The notes under the pieces: model-generated
What the model was told of the DNA's origin: nothing
The model's database searches: none
Seen by the model: only the letters and a program-made list of their open reading frames with translations
Assembly (NCBI GenBank): GCA_030044485.1
Contig: JASHVQ010000084.1
Span: 1-18,737, forward strand
DNA: 18,737 nucleotides
Direction: 5' to 3'
DNA from: Methylovirgula sp.
Lineage (GTDB): Bacteria > Pseudomonadota > Alphaproteobacteria > Rhizobiales > Beijerinckiaceae
Shown: piece after piece, positions 8,656 through 18,631 of the stretch
Numbering within the stretch: position 1 is the first letter of the stretch
Layout: each line of letters begins with the position of its first letter
Program-made: the position numbers and the translations under genes

Positions 8656-8819
8656 TGCTTCAATCTGGGCTTGCAAGCCTTGGAAATGAAGGGGAAAGCG
8701 GCCAAACGCGGTGAATAACCCGGCGCCGCCCGCTTGCGGCGAAATGCGGTGGATTTATCAATAGTTTAATGTTTCGATGCGAGGTGAATCGCCAGCCCTC
8801 GCCACGCGGAGTTTGAAGC
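8656..8819. promoter_or_regulatory. Divergent control region between rarA and parA-like gene
   Basis: This 164-nt non-coding stretch must hold the start signals for both divergent genes. It contains a 6-bp hairpin (8724-8729 with 8736-8741) and an AT-rich island at about 8751-8775 that contrasts with the GC-rich surroundings. For the plus strand, TTGCGG (8734-8739) and TATCAA (8756-8761), 16 nt apart, form a weak sigma-70-like pair. No convincing promoter for rarA was found. The parA-like gene has CGGAG at 8807-8811, 8 nt before its ATG. Confidence 0.3.
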
Positions 8820-9467
8820 ATGCACGTCATCGCCCTGGTCAACCAGAAGGGCGGATCCGGCAAAAGCACGCTCGCCGCCTGCTTGGCGGTCGCGGCGCGC
8901 GCGGCAGGCGAACGAGTCTTCGCCATCGACATGGACCCGCAAAAGTCCCTGACCAAATGGGGCCACCGGCGCCGCGACAAGGATCTGCCGGTCGAATCGG
9001 TCTCCGCCGCCAAGCTCGAGACGGCGCTGGCCGCGCTCGCCTCGGCACAGGTGAGCTTCGTCGTCATCGACACCCCGGCAACCGACTCGCCCGCGGCCGA
9101 CGCGGCGATGCGCTGCGCCGACCTTTGCTTGATCCCGGCGCGTCCCACCATCTTCGACATCTGGTCGAGCGAGGCGACGCGCGGCAAGCTCAAGACTCTC
9201 GGCAAGGAATATGTCTTCGTGCTCAATCAATGCCCCGCCATGCAAGAGAGCCAGCGGGTCAGCGACGGGGCGGCGGCGCTGGAGGCCATGGGCGGATTGT
9301 TGCGCCCCTTCATCGGCGCACGCGTCGACTATCAGGAAGCGGCGCGCGAAGGCATGGGCGTCACCGAAATCGAGGGCAAGGCCGGCGAGGAAATGCACCA
9401 GCTTTGGGCCTCGCTGAAGCGCCGGCTGGGCCGCGCCAAAGATTCGCGCGCCCCAAGAGCCGCCTGA
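8820..9467 (+). CDS. Orphan ParA-family ATPase
   Basis: ParA/MinD-type P-loop ATPase of 215 aa. The deviant Walker A motif KGGSGKST covers residues 10-17, with the signature Lys10 and Lys15. It is followed by the Walker A' region DMDPQKS (37-43) and Walker B VVIDTP (81-86). VLNQCP and the closing Gly/Glu/Trp-rich segment resemble the short stand-alone ParA-like proteins of proteobacteria, which position or segregate DNA or protein cargo by dimerising on ATP and binding DNA non-specifically. There is no N-terminal DNA-binding domain and no parB or parS next to it, so the cargo is unknown; it need not be the chromosome. The start is supported by CGGAG 8 nt upstream. Its stop is 2 nt from the stop of the convergent degP gene. 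Confidence 0.88.
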   Translation: MHVIALVNQKGGSGKSTLAACLAVAARAAGERVFAIDMDPQKSLTKWGHRRRDKDLPVESVSAAKLETALAALASAQVSFVVIDTPATDSPAADAAMRCADLCLIPARPTIFDIWSSEATRGKLKTLGKEYVFVLNQCPAMQESQRVSDGAAALEAMGGLLRPFIGARVDYQEAAREGMGVTEIEGKAGEEMHQLWASLKRRLGRAKDSRAPRAA

Positions 9468-9469
9468 GT

Positions 9470-10894
<1,425 letters not shown>

Positions 10895-10914
10895 ACGAGC
10901 CTCATTGATGCTCG

Positions 10915-10949
10915 CGGCGCCACATAGCGCCGATGGCGGTTAATGTCGA
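10915..10949 (-). promoter_or_regulatory. Candidate degP promoter with inverted repeat around the -10
   Basis: On the minus strand a -35-like TCGACA (10944-10949) and a -10-like TATGTG (10921-10926) are separated by exactly 17 nt. With one base shifted, the -10 reads CTATGT, close to the alphaproteobacterial CTATAT. Transcription would start near 10914, giving a leader of about 20 nt before the degP GTG. A perfect inverted repeat (CGGCGC 10915-10920, GCGCCG 10927-10932) encloses the -10 as its 6-nt loop, so it might serve as an operator. No sigma-E (GGAACTT-type) element was seen. Confidence 0.45.
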
Positions 10950-10988
10950 TCCGCTGCCGATGTGGCGAAATTGCGGAAAGCTCACGCC

Positions 10989-11375
10989 TCATCGTCCGAT
11001 CCGTCCCAAATGCGTGTCGCCGAAGGCGCTCGGATATTTAAGCCCATAGGCCAGCGCCCGGTCGGCCCCTACATGCGCCAGCCAGATCAAGCCGACCAAT
11101 TCGGCAAAAGCCGAGCCGAGCCAAGCGCCGATGGCAACCAGCGCCAGCGCGCCGAGCGTCGAATGCACCAAATTATAGGCAAGCGCACCGGCGCGCGGCG
11201 AGCGCAGATAGGCGAGAAAAGTCAGATCCGGCGCAAGGATCAAAGCCACGAAAAGAACCCACGAGCCGCCGAGCCGCGCATAGAGGAATATCGCACCAGC
11301 CGCCAGCGCCAAGCCTTCGAGGCGCAAAATCAGTTTGGGCGCACCGTCGACGGCGCCGGGCAAATCGCCGCTCAC
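10989..11375 (-). CDS. DUF4260-family small membrane protein
   Basis: 128-aa hydrophobic protein with about four predicted membrane segments. It matches what I remember of the DUF4260 family: a short Arg/Glu-containing start ([17 protein letters not shown]), the [10 protein letters not shown] motif in the middle, YNLVHS before the third segment, and a C-terminus with [21 protein letters not shown] followed by THLGRIG. The function is unknown. Its GTG start codon overlaps the rplQ stop as GTGA (11372-11375), so translation is probably coupled to the ribosomal operon. It is the last gene before degP, and a membrane protein of this kind is not a standard member of the alpha operon. The family assignment is from memory of the motifs. 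Confidence 0.8.
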   Translation of the reverse strand: MSGDLPGAVDGAPKLILRLEGLALAAGAIFLYARLGGSWVLFVALILAPDLTFLAYLRSPRAGALAYNLVHSTLGALALVAIGAWLGSAFAELVGLIWLAHVGADRALAYGLKYPSAFGDTHLGRIGR

Positions 11376-11785
11376 TCGGTCTCGGCCGCGAGGATGGCCG
11401 GACCGGAATCCTGCCCCTTGGCGGTTTCGTCGCGGTCGATGAATTCGATCACTGCCATGGCCGCATTGTCGCCCTGCCGAAATCCGGCTTTGAGCACGCG
11501 CGTATAACCGCCATTGCGGGTCTTGTAACGCGGTCCCAAAACGTCGAAGAGCTTTTTGACGAGAGCGGCGTCCTTGATGCGGGCAATCGCCTGGCGGCGG
11601 GCGTGAAGGTCGCCGCGCTTGCCGAGCGTCACCAGCTTTTCGACGACCGGGCGCAGGTCCTTGGCCTTCGGCAAAGTCGTGACGATCTGCTCGTGCTTGA
11701 TCAGCGCCTGCGAGAGATTGGCGAACATCGCCTTGCGATGCTCATGCGTGCGGTTGAAACGGCGCTTGGCGCGGCCGTGATACAT
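11372..11785 (-). CDS. rplQ: 50S ribosomal protein L17
   Basis: L17 of the large ribosomal subunit, near the exit tunnel. The 137-aa protein starts [20 protein letters not shown], the expected L17 opening, and contains the conserved [32 protein letters not shown] block and a C-terminal extension rich in Ala, Glu and Asp, common in alphaproteobacteria. ATG 11785 is supported by GAAGGAGA just upstream; the open frame to 11836 adds unconserved residues. It lies 75 nt after rpoA, behind a GNRA-loop hairpin. Its stop overlaps the start of the DUF4260-like gene by 4 nt. Confidence 0.97.
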   Translation of the reverse strand: MYHGRAKRRFNRTHEHRKAMFANLSQALIKHEQIVTTLPKAKDLRPVVEKLVTLGKRGDLHARRQAIARIKDAALVKKLFDVLGPRYKTRNGGYTRVLKAGFRQGDNAAMAVIEFIDRDETAKGQDSGPAILAAETE

Positions 11786-11837
11786 GGCGCTCTCCTTCGC
11801 GGCCGCCGTGCCAAGGAACGGCCGTCTGTTGCGCATC

Positions 11838-11855
11838 CGCCCCCTTGCGGGGGCG
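11838..11855 (-). other. GNRA-tetraloop hairpin between rpoA and rplQ
   Basis: A perfect 7-bp inverted repeat (CGCCCCC at 11838-11844, GGGGGCG at 11849-11855) encloses four bases. In the minus-strand RNA the loop reads GCAA, a GNRA tetraloop, so this should be a very stable hairpin. It begins a few bases after the rpoA stop and has no U-tract. An mRNA stability or processing element is more likely than a terminator. Confidence 0.5.
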
Positions 11856-11860
11856 CAGGC

Positions 11861-12883
11861 TCAATAATGTTCTTCGAAGCGCTTGGCGAGCTCGTCGATG
11901 TTCTCGGGCGGCCAGCCGGTGACTTCCATGCCCAGGTGCAGGCCCATCTGCGCCAGCACTTCCTTGATCTCGTTCAGCGACTTGCGGCCGAAATTCGGGG
12001 TCCGCAACATTTCGGCTTCGGTCTTCTGGATCAAGTCGCCGATATAGATGATGTTGTCGTTCTTCAGGCAATTCGCCGAGCGGACGGAGAGTTCGAGCTC
12101 GTCCACCTTCTTGAGCAGCGCCGGGTTGAAGGCAAGCTCGGGAATCGAGGGCGCCACTTCCTCGCGGCGCGGCTCTTCGAAGTTGACGAAGACGTTGAGC
12201 TGATCCTGGAGGATGCGCGCCGCATAGGCGACGGCATCGTCCGGCGTGATCGCCCCATTGGTCTCGATCTGCATGGTGAGCTTATCGTAGTCGAGGATCT
12301 GGCCCTCGCGCGTATTCTCGACCCGGTAGCTCACCTTGCGCACCGGCGAATAGAGACTGTCGACCGGGATCAAGCCAATCGGCGCATCTTCGCTGCGGTT
12401 GCGGTCCGCCGTCACATAGCCCTTGCCGGTATTGACCGTGAACTCCATGCGGATTTCGGCGCCCTCGTCGAGCGTGCAGATCACGAGGCTGGGGTTCAGG
12501 ATCTGCACATCGCCGACGGTTTGAATATCGGAAGCGGTGACTTTGCCGGGCCCCTGTTTCTTCAGCACCATGCGCTTCGGACCGTCGCTCTGCATTTTGA
12601 TGGCGATGTCCTTGATGTTGAGCACGATGTCGGTCACGTCCTCGCGCACGCCGGGAATCGAGGAGAATTCGTGCAGTACGCCGTCGATGTGCACGGAGGT
12701 GATTGCCGCGCCCTGCAGCGACGACAATAGAACGCGGCGCAGGGAATTGCCGAGCGTGACGCCGAAGCCGCGCTCGAGCGGCTCGGCGACGATGGTCGCA
12801 AGCCGCTTCTGATCGTCGCCCGGAACAACCTCGAGTTTGTTCGGCTTGATGAGTTCCTGCCAGTTCTTCTGAATCACGGACAT
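11861..12883 (-). CDS. rpoA: DNA-directed RNA polymerase subunit alpha
   Basis: Alpha subunit, which nucleates polymerase assembly and contacts upstream promoter DNA and activators. It is 340 aa. The N-terminal dimerisation domain includes [20 protein letters not shown] and [15 protein letters not shown]. The C-terminal domain includes the DNA- and activator-contacting [16 protein letters not shown] block. The start is ATG 12883 ([11 protein letters not shown]). A GTG two codons later (12877) would give the usual [15 protein letters not shown] start and sits 7 nt from AAGGA, whereas the ATG is only 1 nt from it, so the true start may be 12877. It lies between rpsK and rplQ in the alpha operon. 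Confidence 0.97.
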   Translation of the reverse strand: MSVIQKNWQELIKPNKLEVVPGDDQKRLATIVAEPLERGFGVTLGNSLRRVLLSSLQGAAITSVHIDGVLHEFSSIPGVREDVTDIVLNIKDIAIKMQSDGPKRMVLKKQGPGKVTASDIQTVGDVQILNPSLVICTLDEGAEIRMEFTVNTGKGYVTADRNRSEDAPIGLIPVDSLYSPVRKVSYRVENTREGQILDYDKLTMQIETNGAITPDDAVAYAARILQDQLNVFVNFEEPRREEVAPSIPELAFNPALLKKVDELELSVRSANCLKNDNIIYIGDLIQKTEAEMLRTPNFGRKSLNEIKEVLAQMGLHLGMEVTGWPPENIDELAKRFEEHY

Positions 12884-12936
12884 GTCCTTCGTTCGAAACC
12901 GGGGCTCGGCGATCGGGAGCTCCCGCAAAGATAGTT

Positions 12937-13326
12937 CTAGACGCGCCGGCGTTTGCGCGGCCGGCAGCCGTTGTGCGGAATGGGCGTCACGTCACGGATC
13001 GAGGTGACGGTAAAACCTGCCGCCTGCAAGGCGCGAAGCGCGGACTCGCGGCCCGATCCCGGACCGGAAACTTCGACCTCAAGGGTGCGCATGCCGTGCT
13101 CGGCGGCTTTGCGCGCCGCGTCCTCCGCCGCCATCTGCGCGGCGTAGGGCGTCGACTTGCGCGATCCCTTGAACCCCATCGTTCCCGCCGACGACCAGGA
13201 AATCGTATTGCCCTGTGCGTCGCTGATGGTGATCATCGTGTTGTTGAACGTGGAATTCACATGCGCCACGCCGGAGACGATGTTTTTGCGCTCGCGGCGG
13301 CGCACGCGGGTAGCATCTTTCACCAT
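12937..13326 (-). CDS. rpsK: 30S ribosomal protein S11
   Basis: S11 of the 30S platform, contacting 16S rRNA near the mRNA exit. The 129-aa length is the family standard. Conserved stretches are [20 protein letters not shown], the [20 protein letters not shown] block, [14 protein letters not shown] and the C-terminal [16 protein letters not shown] 13326 ([10 protein letters not shown]) has GGAAGGA 6 nt upstream. It lies 45 nt downstream of rpsM and 53 nt upstream of rpoA. Confidence 0.98.
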   Translation of the reverse strand: MVKDATRVRRRERKNIVSGVAHVNSTFNNTMITISDAQGNTISWSSAGTMGFKGSRKSTPYAAQMAAEDAARKAAEHGMRTLEVEVSGPGSGRESALRALQAAGFTVTSIRDVTPIPHNGCRPRKRRRV

Positions 13327-13371
13327 GATCCGTCCTTCCAACGCGCCCGTAATGCCAGGCGCTCGGGCTTC

Positions 13372-13746
<375 letters not shown>

Positions 13747-13783
13747 GCATTTTCTCCATTCTCGCCGCTGATCCGGATGCGAA

Positions 13784-13803
13784 GGCGCCCCGGAGCGGGC
13801 GCC
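13784..13803 (-). promoter_or_regulatory. Second hairpin of the rpsM leader
   Basis: A perfect 7-bp inverted repeat (GGCGCCC at 13784-13790, GGGCGCC at 13797-13803) with a 6-nt loop lies about 38 nt upstream of the rpsM GTG, between the leader's first hairpin and the ribosome binding site. On the minus strand it is followed by TTCG. Together with the upstream hairpin it gives the leader two tandem GC-rich stems. Confidence 0.4.
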
Positions 13804-13811
13804 CGGACAAC

Positions 13812-13851
13812 GAAAATCCGGCCCTCCCATGGTCATCCATGAAGGCCGGAT
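13812..13851 (-). terminator. Terminator- or attenuator-like hairpin in the rpsM leader
   Basis: An 8-bp stem (ATCCGGCC at 13816-13823, GGCCGGAT at 13844-13851) encloses an internal loop and a second 5-bp stem (13828-13832 with 13837-13841) with a 4-nt loop. On the minus strand the last arm runs into TTTTCG, a short U-tract. It could end the secY-adk transcript. Because the candidate rpsM promoter lies upstream of it, it would also be part of the rpsM leader, where it could act as an attenuator or a ribosomal-protein binding site. Confidence 0.5.
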
Positions 13852-13876
13852 CCGATCCATTCGGCTTGAGGCGCTT

Positions 13877-13905
13877 TAGGTAGTGATCCGCCGCCCGTCC
13901 GTCAA
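13877..13905 (-). promoter_or_regulatory. Candidate promoter of the alpha operon
   Basis: On the minus strand TTGACG (13900-13905) is followed after exactly 17 nt by TACCTA (13877-13882). The -35 matches the sigma-70 consensus at five of six positions. The -10 is poor against TATAAT, but shifted by one base, CTACCT resembles the alphaproteobacterial CTATAT. It lies between the adk stop and rpsM, where an internal promoter would drive rpsM-rpsK-rpoA-rplQ. The predicted start near 13870 gives a leader of about 125 nt. Confidence 0.5.
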
Positions 13906-13952
13906 CAGCCAATTCGACCCGGTGCCGAGATCCCCGGCCGCGGGTTCTTCAT

Positions 13953-14546
13953 CTAAGTCATTGCAAATGCTGATGTTACAAGATCGATGGCGGCCGCGAC
14001 GGCTTCCACCGGGGCCATGCCATCCACGCTCTTCAGGCGCCCTTCGCCGGCGTAATAGGCCGAAACGGGGGCCGTTTGGGCGCGGTAGGCGTCGAGACGC
14101 GTCTTGAACGCGTCGGGATTGTCGTCGGCGCGAACCGCACAGCCCCTGGCGATCATGTCCTCGGCGCGGGCCTGGATGCGTCCGAGAAGCGCCGCTTCGT
14201 CGACTTTGAGTTCGATCACCCCGTCGAGCCTCATGTTCTTGGCTTTCAGAAGCGCGTCGAGCGCCTTGGCCTGATTCACCGTGCGCGGAAATCCGTCGAG
14301 AATAAAGCCCTGCACCGCGTCCGGCTGCTCAATACGGTCGGCGATGATCTTGAGCACCACGTCGTCGGGAACGAGGCTGCCCGCATCCATCAGCGCCTTG
14401 GCCTCGCGCCCGACCGGCGTTCCCGCGGCGACGGCGGCGCGCAACATGTCGCCGGTCGAAAGCTGCGGAATTCCATATTTCTGCATCAGCCGGGCGGATT
14501 GCGTGCCTTTCCCCGCGCCGGGCGGTCCGAGCACGATGAGTCTCAT
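13953..14546 (-). CDS. adk: Adenylate kinase
   Basis: Catalyses ATP + AMP to 2 ADP, setting the cellular adenylate balance. It is 197 aa. The P-loop [10 protein letters not shown] covers residues 7-16; the AMP-binding stretch LSTGDMLR and the [10 protein letters not shown] motif follow. The LID region is the short form without the four-Cys zinc domain: [21 protein letters not shown]. Short-LID enzymes are common in alphaproteobacteria. The ATG overlaps the secY stop by 4 nt (ATGA), so it is translationally coupled to secY. The 206 nt to rpsM hold a candidate promoter and two hairpins. Confidence 0.97.
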   Translation of the reverse strand: MRLIVLGPPGAGKGTQSARLMQKYGIPQLSTGDMLRAAVAAGTPVGREAKALMDAGSLVPDDVVLKIIADRIEQPDAVQGFILDGFPRTVNQAKALDALLKAKNMRLDGVIELKVDEAALLGRIQARAEDMIARGCAVRADDNPDAFKTRLDAYRAQTAPVSAYYAGEGRLKSVDGMAPVEAVAAAIDLVTSAFAMT

Positions 14547-15877
14547 TTTTTCCTGCCCCGCAATTTGGCTTTTTTCACCAGGCCTTCGTATTGGTGGGCC
14601 TGCAGGTGGCCATGGATCTGCGCCACGGTATCCATGGTAACGCTGACCACGATCAGAAGCGAGGTCCCGCCGAAGTAAAAAGGCAGGGCCGCGTAGGAAA
14701 TGAGAATCTGCGGCAGAAGACAGATCAGCGCGAGATAGGCCGCGCCGAGCACCGTAATTCGCATCAGCACCTTGTCGATATATTGTGCGGTGCGTTCGCC
14801 GGGCCTGATGCCGGGGATGAAGCCGCTGTGCTTCTTCAAATTATCGGCGGTGTCGGAAGGGTTGAAGACGATCGCCGTGTAGAAAAACGCGAAGAAGACG
14901 ATCAGCGCGACGTAAAGGATGAGATAGAGCGGCCGGCCTTGGCCGAGATAGAGCGAAATCGCCGCCAAAATGCCGGTGCCGCCGCGCTGCTCGGAGAAAT
15001 TGGCGATCGTCGTCGGCAGCAGCAAAAGCGAGGAAGCGAAGATCGGCGGAATGACGCCAGACGTATTGAGCTTCAGCGGCAGGAACGAGGTCTGCCCTTC
15101 ATAGACGCGATTGCCCTGCTGGCGCTTCGGATAAGTGATGACGAGACGCCGCTGCGCTCGCTCCATGAAGACGATGAAACCGACGACGAAAATCGCCATC
15201 ACCATGACGGCGAGGATCAGGAAGGTCGAAAGCTGCCCTTGGCGGCCGAGTTCGAGCGTATGAATGATGGCGGCCGGAAAAGCCGCGACAATGCCCGAGA
15301 AGATGATGAGCGAAGAGCCGTTGCCGATGCCGCGCGAGGTGATCTGTTCGCCGAGCCACATCAGAAAGACGGTGCCGCCGGTCAGGGTCAGCGTGGTCGT
15401 CAGCCGAAAGAAGAAGCCGGGATCCGTGACCACGCCCGCCTGACCTTCGAGGCCGATGGCGATGCCGTAGGCCTGGAAAGCGGCGAGCACCACCGTCAGG
15501 TAGCGCGTATATTGGTTGAGAATCTTGCGCCCCGCCTCGCCCTCTTTCTTCAGCGCCTCAAGGGTCGGAAAGACGCTCGTCAGCAGCTGGATGATGATCG
15601 AGGCGGAGATGTAGGGCATGATGTTAAGCGCGAAGATCGCCATGCGCTGCACGGCGCCGCCCGAGAACATATTGAAGAGCTGCAGCACGCCCTGGTTGTT
15701 GCCGTTGAACGTCGCTTCGAAGGCGGCGGGATCGATGCCGGGCAGCGGAATATAGGTGCCGAGCCGATAGATGATCAGCGCGCCGAGGGTGAACCAGATG
15801 CGCTTCTTGAGTTCGTCGGCCTTGGCGAAGGCCCCCCAATTGACATTGGCGGCGAGTTGTTCAGCGGCCGATACCAT
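14543..15877 (-). CDS. secY: Preprotein translocase subunit SecY
   Basis: Channel-forming subunit of the SecYEG translocon in the inner membrane. It is 444 aa with ten hydrophobic segments. Conserved blocks are [12 protein letters not shown] near the first segment, [47 protein letters not shown] (plug and periplasmic region), [49 protein letters not shown] and [15 protein letters not shown] 15877 has GGAG 6 nt upstream. A 116-nt gap separates it from rplO, without a promoter I could recognise. Its stop overlaps adk. Confidence 0.98.
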   Translation of the reverse strand: MVSAAEQLAANVNWGAFAKADELKKRIWFTLGALIIYRLGTYIPLPGIDPAAFEATFNGNNQGVLQLFNMFSGGAVQRMAIFALNIMPYISASIIIQLLTSVFPTLEALKKEGEAGRKILNQYTRYLTVVLAAFQAYGIAIGLEGQAGVVTDPGFFFRLTTTLTLTGGTVFLMWLGEQITSRGIGNGSSLIIFSGIVAAFPAAIIHTLELGRQGQLSTFLILAVMVMAIFVVGFIVFMERAQRRLVITYPKRQQGNRVYEGQTSFLPLKLNTSGVIPPIFASSLLLLPTTIANFSEQRGGTGILAAISLYLGQGRPLYLILYVALIVFFAFFYTAIVFNPSDTADNLKKHSGFIPGIRPGERTAQYIDKVLMRITVLGAAYLALICLLPQILISYAALPFYFGGTSLLIVVSVTMDTVAQIHGHLQAHQYEGLVKKAKLRGRKK

Positions 15878-15993
15878 GAAAAACTCCGCGCGGCGGGCGA
15901 TTCGCCGTCAAGGCTCGAGAAATATTCAGCGGCTCGCCAAAGGATGTGGGAAACCGGCGGCTCTTCTGCAACGGGCGCATGCCAAGATCCGGT

Positions 15994-16470
15994 CTAGGCC
16001 TCGGCCGGCGGCGCGGCCAAGAGGCGAACGGAGCCCCCCGCCTTCTCGATCGCCGCGAGCGCCGATTTCGACGCCGCCGCGACGTCAAACGCCAACGCCG
16101 TCCTGATCTCGCCCATGCCGAGGATTTTGACGCCGTCGCGCCGCTTGGTGCAAAGGCCGGCGGCGAGGAGAGAATCGATCGTCACCGGGTTATCGCGCGC
16201 AAGCTTGCCGGCATCGAGCGCCGCCTGGATGCGGCCGAGATTGATCTCGTTATAGTCCTTGGCATGCGGCGGCGTGAAGCCGCGCTTCGGCAGACGCCGG
16301 TGCAGCGGCATCTGCCCGCCTTCGAAACCCTTGATACGGACGCCGGTGCGCGCCTTCTGGCCCTTGACGCCGCGTCCGCCGGTCTTGCCCTTGCCCGACC
16401 CGATGCCACGGCCGATGCGCATGCGCGCCTTCGCCGCCCCGGCATTATCGGCAATCTCGTTGAGCTTCAT
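15994..16470 (-). CDS. rplO: 50S ribosomal protein L15
   Basis: L15 of the large subunit, binding 23S rRNA. It is 158 aa. It starts [20 protein letters not shown]; the signature [22 protein letters not shown] and [17 protein letters not shown] are present, and the C-terminal domain contains [13 protein letters not shown] 16470 has GAGG 8 nt upstream; an earlier ATG at 16488 overlaps rpmD and is unlikely. It lies 10 nt after rpmD. Confidence 0.97.
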   Translation of the reverse strand: MKLNEIADNAGAAKARMRIGRGIGSGKGKTGGRGVKGQKARTGVRIKGFEGGQMPLHRRLPKRGFTPPHAKDYNEINLGRIQAALDAGKLARDNPVTIDSLLAAGLCTKRRDGVKILGMGEIRTALAFDVAAASKSALAAIEKAGGSVRLLAAPPAEA

Positions 16471-16480
16471 GGTTCGATCC

Positions 16481-16681
16481 TCATGCATTGTCGACGATAC
16501 GGACGAGATGCGCGACTTTGGCGATCATGCCACGCACCGCGGGCGTGTCGGGCAGATGCGACCGGCGACCGATCTTGTTGAGCCTTAAGCCGATCAAGGT
16601 CGTGCGCTGGTCAGCGGGACGACCGATCGGGCTTTTGACCTGTTCGACGGTGAGTTGCGCTTCGCGCTTGCTTTTCGCCAT
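16481..16681 (-). CDS. rpmD: 50S ribosomal protein L30
   Basis: Small L30 protein of the large subunit. It is 66 aa, with the family block [20 protein letters not shown] followed by [20 protein letters not shown]. It lies 7 nt after rpsE and 10 nt before rplO, in the conserved rpsE-rpmD-rplO order. Confidence 0.96.
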   Translation of the reverse strand: MAKSKREAQLTVEQVKSPIGRPADQRTTLIGLRLNKIGRRSHLPDTPAVRGMIAKVAHLVRIVDNA

Positions 16682-16688
16682 GCCCGCC

Positions 16689-17255
16689 TCACGCCTCGGC
16701 CGCTTCGGCCTCGCCGCCCTGGCGGCGCGACTGCAAGGTCGAGACTTTCATGCCGCGCCGCGCCGCCACGGCGCGCGGTGAATCCTCCTTCTGCAGCGCA
16801 TCGAAGGTGGCGCGCACCATGTTGTAGGGGTTGGACGAGCCTTGGGATTTGGCCACGACATCATGCATGCCGAGCGTCTCGAAGACGGCGCGCATCGGAC
16901 CGCCGGCGATGATGCCGGTGCCGGCCGGTGCGGCGCGCAGCACGACGCGGCCCGCGCCGTGGCGACCGGTGACGTCGTGATGCAGCGTGCGGCCTTCGCG
17001 CAACGGCACGCGGATCAGGGCGTGCTTGGCCGCTTCCGTCGCTTTGCGGATCGCTTCGGGAACTTCGCGCGCCTTGCCATGGCCGAACCCGACCCTGCCC
17101 TTCTGATCGCCGACGACGACCAGCGCGGCGAAGCCGAAGCGCCTTCCGCCCTTCACAACCTTGGCGACACGATTGATGTGGACCAGACGATCCACGAATT
17201 CGCTGTCGCGCTCTTCCTTGTCCCGCTCGCGGCGGCCTTCACCTTCACGTGCCAT
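16689..17255 (-). CDS. rpsE: 30S ribosomal protein S5
   Basis: S5 of the 30S subunit, important for decoding accuracy. It is 188 aa with the usual acidic and basic N-terminal extension ([17 protein letters not shown]). The double-stranded RNA-binding-like domain includes [20 protein letters not shown] and [17 protein letters not shown]. The C-terminal fold includes [20 protein letters not shown] and [19 protein letters not shown] 17255 has GGAAGA upstream. It lies 50 nt after rplR; that gap contains a perfect 12-bp palindrome, GCGCGGCCGCGC, at 17280-17291. Confidence 0.98.
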   Translation of the reverse strand: MAREGEGRRERDKEERDSEFVDRLVHINRVAKVVKGGRRFGFAALVVVGDQKGRVGFGHGKAREVPEAIRKATEAAKHALIRVPLREGRTLHHDVTGRHGAGRVVLRAAPAGTGIIAGGPMRAVFETLGMHDVVAKSQGSSNPYNMVRATFDALQKEDSPRAVAARRGMKVSTLQSRRQGGEAEAAEA

Positions 17256-17305
17256 ATTTTTCTTCCGTCATCCTCACTTGCGCGGCCGCGCCGCTCGCTT
17301 CGGCA

Positions 17306-17668
17306 TCAGATCGTCAATCCGGCTTCGCGCGCGCCTTCGGCCAGCGCCTTGACGCGGCCGTGGTACATGTAGCCGCCGCGATCGAAGACGACTTCTTTGA
17401 TTCCAGCGCCGAGCGCGCGCTCGGCAATCTGCTTGCCGACCAGCTTCGCCGCCTCGATGGTGGCGCCGGTCTTCAGGCTCTCGCGATTGGCCTTTTCGAG
17501 CGAGGAGGCCGAGACGAGCGTGCGCCCCGCCGCGTCGTCGATGATCTGGCAATAAATCTGTTTCGAGGACCTATGCACCGAAAGCCGCGGCCTACCGTAG
17601 GCATGCGTCTTGACCGCACGCCTGACGCGCAACTTGCGCCGCATCCCCGCTTTGTCGTGCTTGCCCAT
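17306..17668 (-). CDS. rplR: 50S ribosomal protein L18
   Basis: L18, which binds 5S rRNA in the central protuberance. It is 120 aa, standard length. It has the basic N-terminus ([13 protein letters not shown]), then [20 protein letters not shown], the [14 protein letters not shown] helix and [20 protein letters not shown] near the C-terminus. It lies 8 nt downstream of rplF. Confidence 0.97.
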   Translation of the reverse strand: MGKHDKAGMRRKLRVRRAVKTHAYGRPRLSVHRSSKQIYCQIIDDAAGRTLVSASSLEKANRESLKTGATIEAAKLVGKQIAERALGAGIKEVVFDRGGYMYHGRVKALAEGAREAGLTI

Positions 17669-17676
17669 AGCGCGTC

Positions 17677-18210
17677 CTATTTCTTCTTGCCTTCCTTGCG
17701 GAAGATGAACTCTCCGACATATTTCACGCCCTTGCCCTTGTAAGGCTCGGGCGGGCGGAAGCCGCGGATCTCGGCGGCGACTTGGCCGACCTTATGTTTG
17801 TCGATGCCGGTGATCGTAATCTCGGTCGGCTTGGGCGTCGCAATCGAGATGCCCTGAGGGATCGGAAACGTGATGTCGTGGCTGTAGCCGAGCGAGAGCT
17901 GCAGGTTCTTGCCCGCGACCGCCGCCTTATAGCCGACGCCACTGATCTCGAGCTTCTTCTCGAAGCCCTTGGTGACGCCGAGGATCAGATTGGCGAGCAT
18001 GGCGCGCGTCATGCCCCATTGCGAGCGGGCGCGTTTCGTGTCGTTGCGCGGATCGACCTTGATCTGATTGTCGGCGAAACTCACGGCCACTTCGGCGGGC
18101 GCCTCGAAGCGCAATTCGCCCTTGCCGCCCTTGATGGCGACCGTTTGGCCCTCGACCTTGGCGGTGACGCCGCTCGGCAGGGCAACGGGCTTTTTTCCAA
18201 CGCGAGACAT
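17677..18210 (-). CDS. rplF: 50S ribosomal protein L6
   Basis: L6 of the large subunit, near the GTPase-associated region. It is 177 aa, the standard length, starting [15 protein letters not shown]. It has the two L6 repeats and the C-terminal signature [14 protein letters not shown] followed by a basic tail. ATG 18210 has GAGG 8 nt upstream; the open frame to 18357 overlaps rpsH and is not conserved. It lies 10 nt after rpsH. Confidence 0.98.
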   Translation of the reverse strand: MSRVGKKPVALPSGVTAKVEGQTVAIKGGKGELRFEAPAEVAVSFADNQIKVDPRNDTKRARSQWGMTRAMLANLILGVTKGFEKKLEISGVGYKAAVAGKNLQLSLGYSHDITFPIPQGISIATPKPTEITITGIDKHKVGQVAAEIRGFRPPEPYKGKGVKYVGEFIFRKEGKKK

Positions 18211-18220
18211 ATCCAAATCC

Positions 18221-18619
18221 TCAGAAGACCTTACAAAGCACTTCGCCGCCGACATTGGCGTCGCGCGCCGCGTGGTCCGCCATGACGCCTTTCGGCGTCG
18301 ACACGATCGTGATGCCGAGGCCATTGGCGACCTGCGGCATGTCGCCGACCCCGGCATAGACGCGCCGCCCCGGCTTCGAGACGCGTTGCAACTCGTGGAT
18401 CACCGGCTCGCCATCGTAATATTTGAGCTCGATCTCGAACTCGGTGCGGCCGTTGCCGTATTCCGTCGTCGAATAGCCGCGGATATAGCCCTCTTGCGCC
18501 AGCACGTCGAGCACATGGGCGCGCAGCTTCGAGCCCGGCGTATTCACCTTGCCTTTGTGGCGCAGCTGCGCGTTGCGAATGCGGCTCAGCATATCGCCCA
18601 GAGGATCGTTCATCGCCAT
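18221..18619 (-). CDS. rpsH: 30S ribosomal protein S8
   Basis: S8, a primary 16S rRNA binder; in E. coli it also represses translation of the spc operon. It is 132 aa, beginning [20 protein letters not shown] and ending with the family's [25 protein letters not shown] block. The start at 18619 is preceded by a strong GAGGAGGAG. A second in-frame ATG at 18613 is possible. It lies 12 nt after the rpsN stop. Confidence 0.98.
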   Translation of the reverse strand: MAMNDPLGDMLSRIRNAQLRHKGKVNTPGSKLRAHVLDVLAQEGYIRGYSTTEYGNGRTEFEIELKYYDGEPVIHELQRVSKPGRRVYAGVGDMPQVANGLGITIVSTPKGVMADHAARDANVGGEVLCKVF

Positions 18620-18631
18620 GGCCGCTCCTCC

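Noticed and set aside
8724..8741. Hairpin in the rarA-parA control region as a terminator
   Set aside because: It has only a 6-bp stem with no U-tract and lies between divergent genes, where no transcript needs to end. It may be chance in GC-rich DNA.
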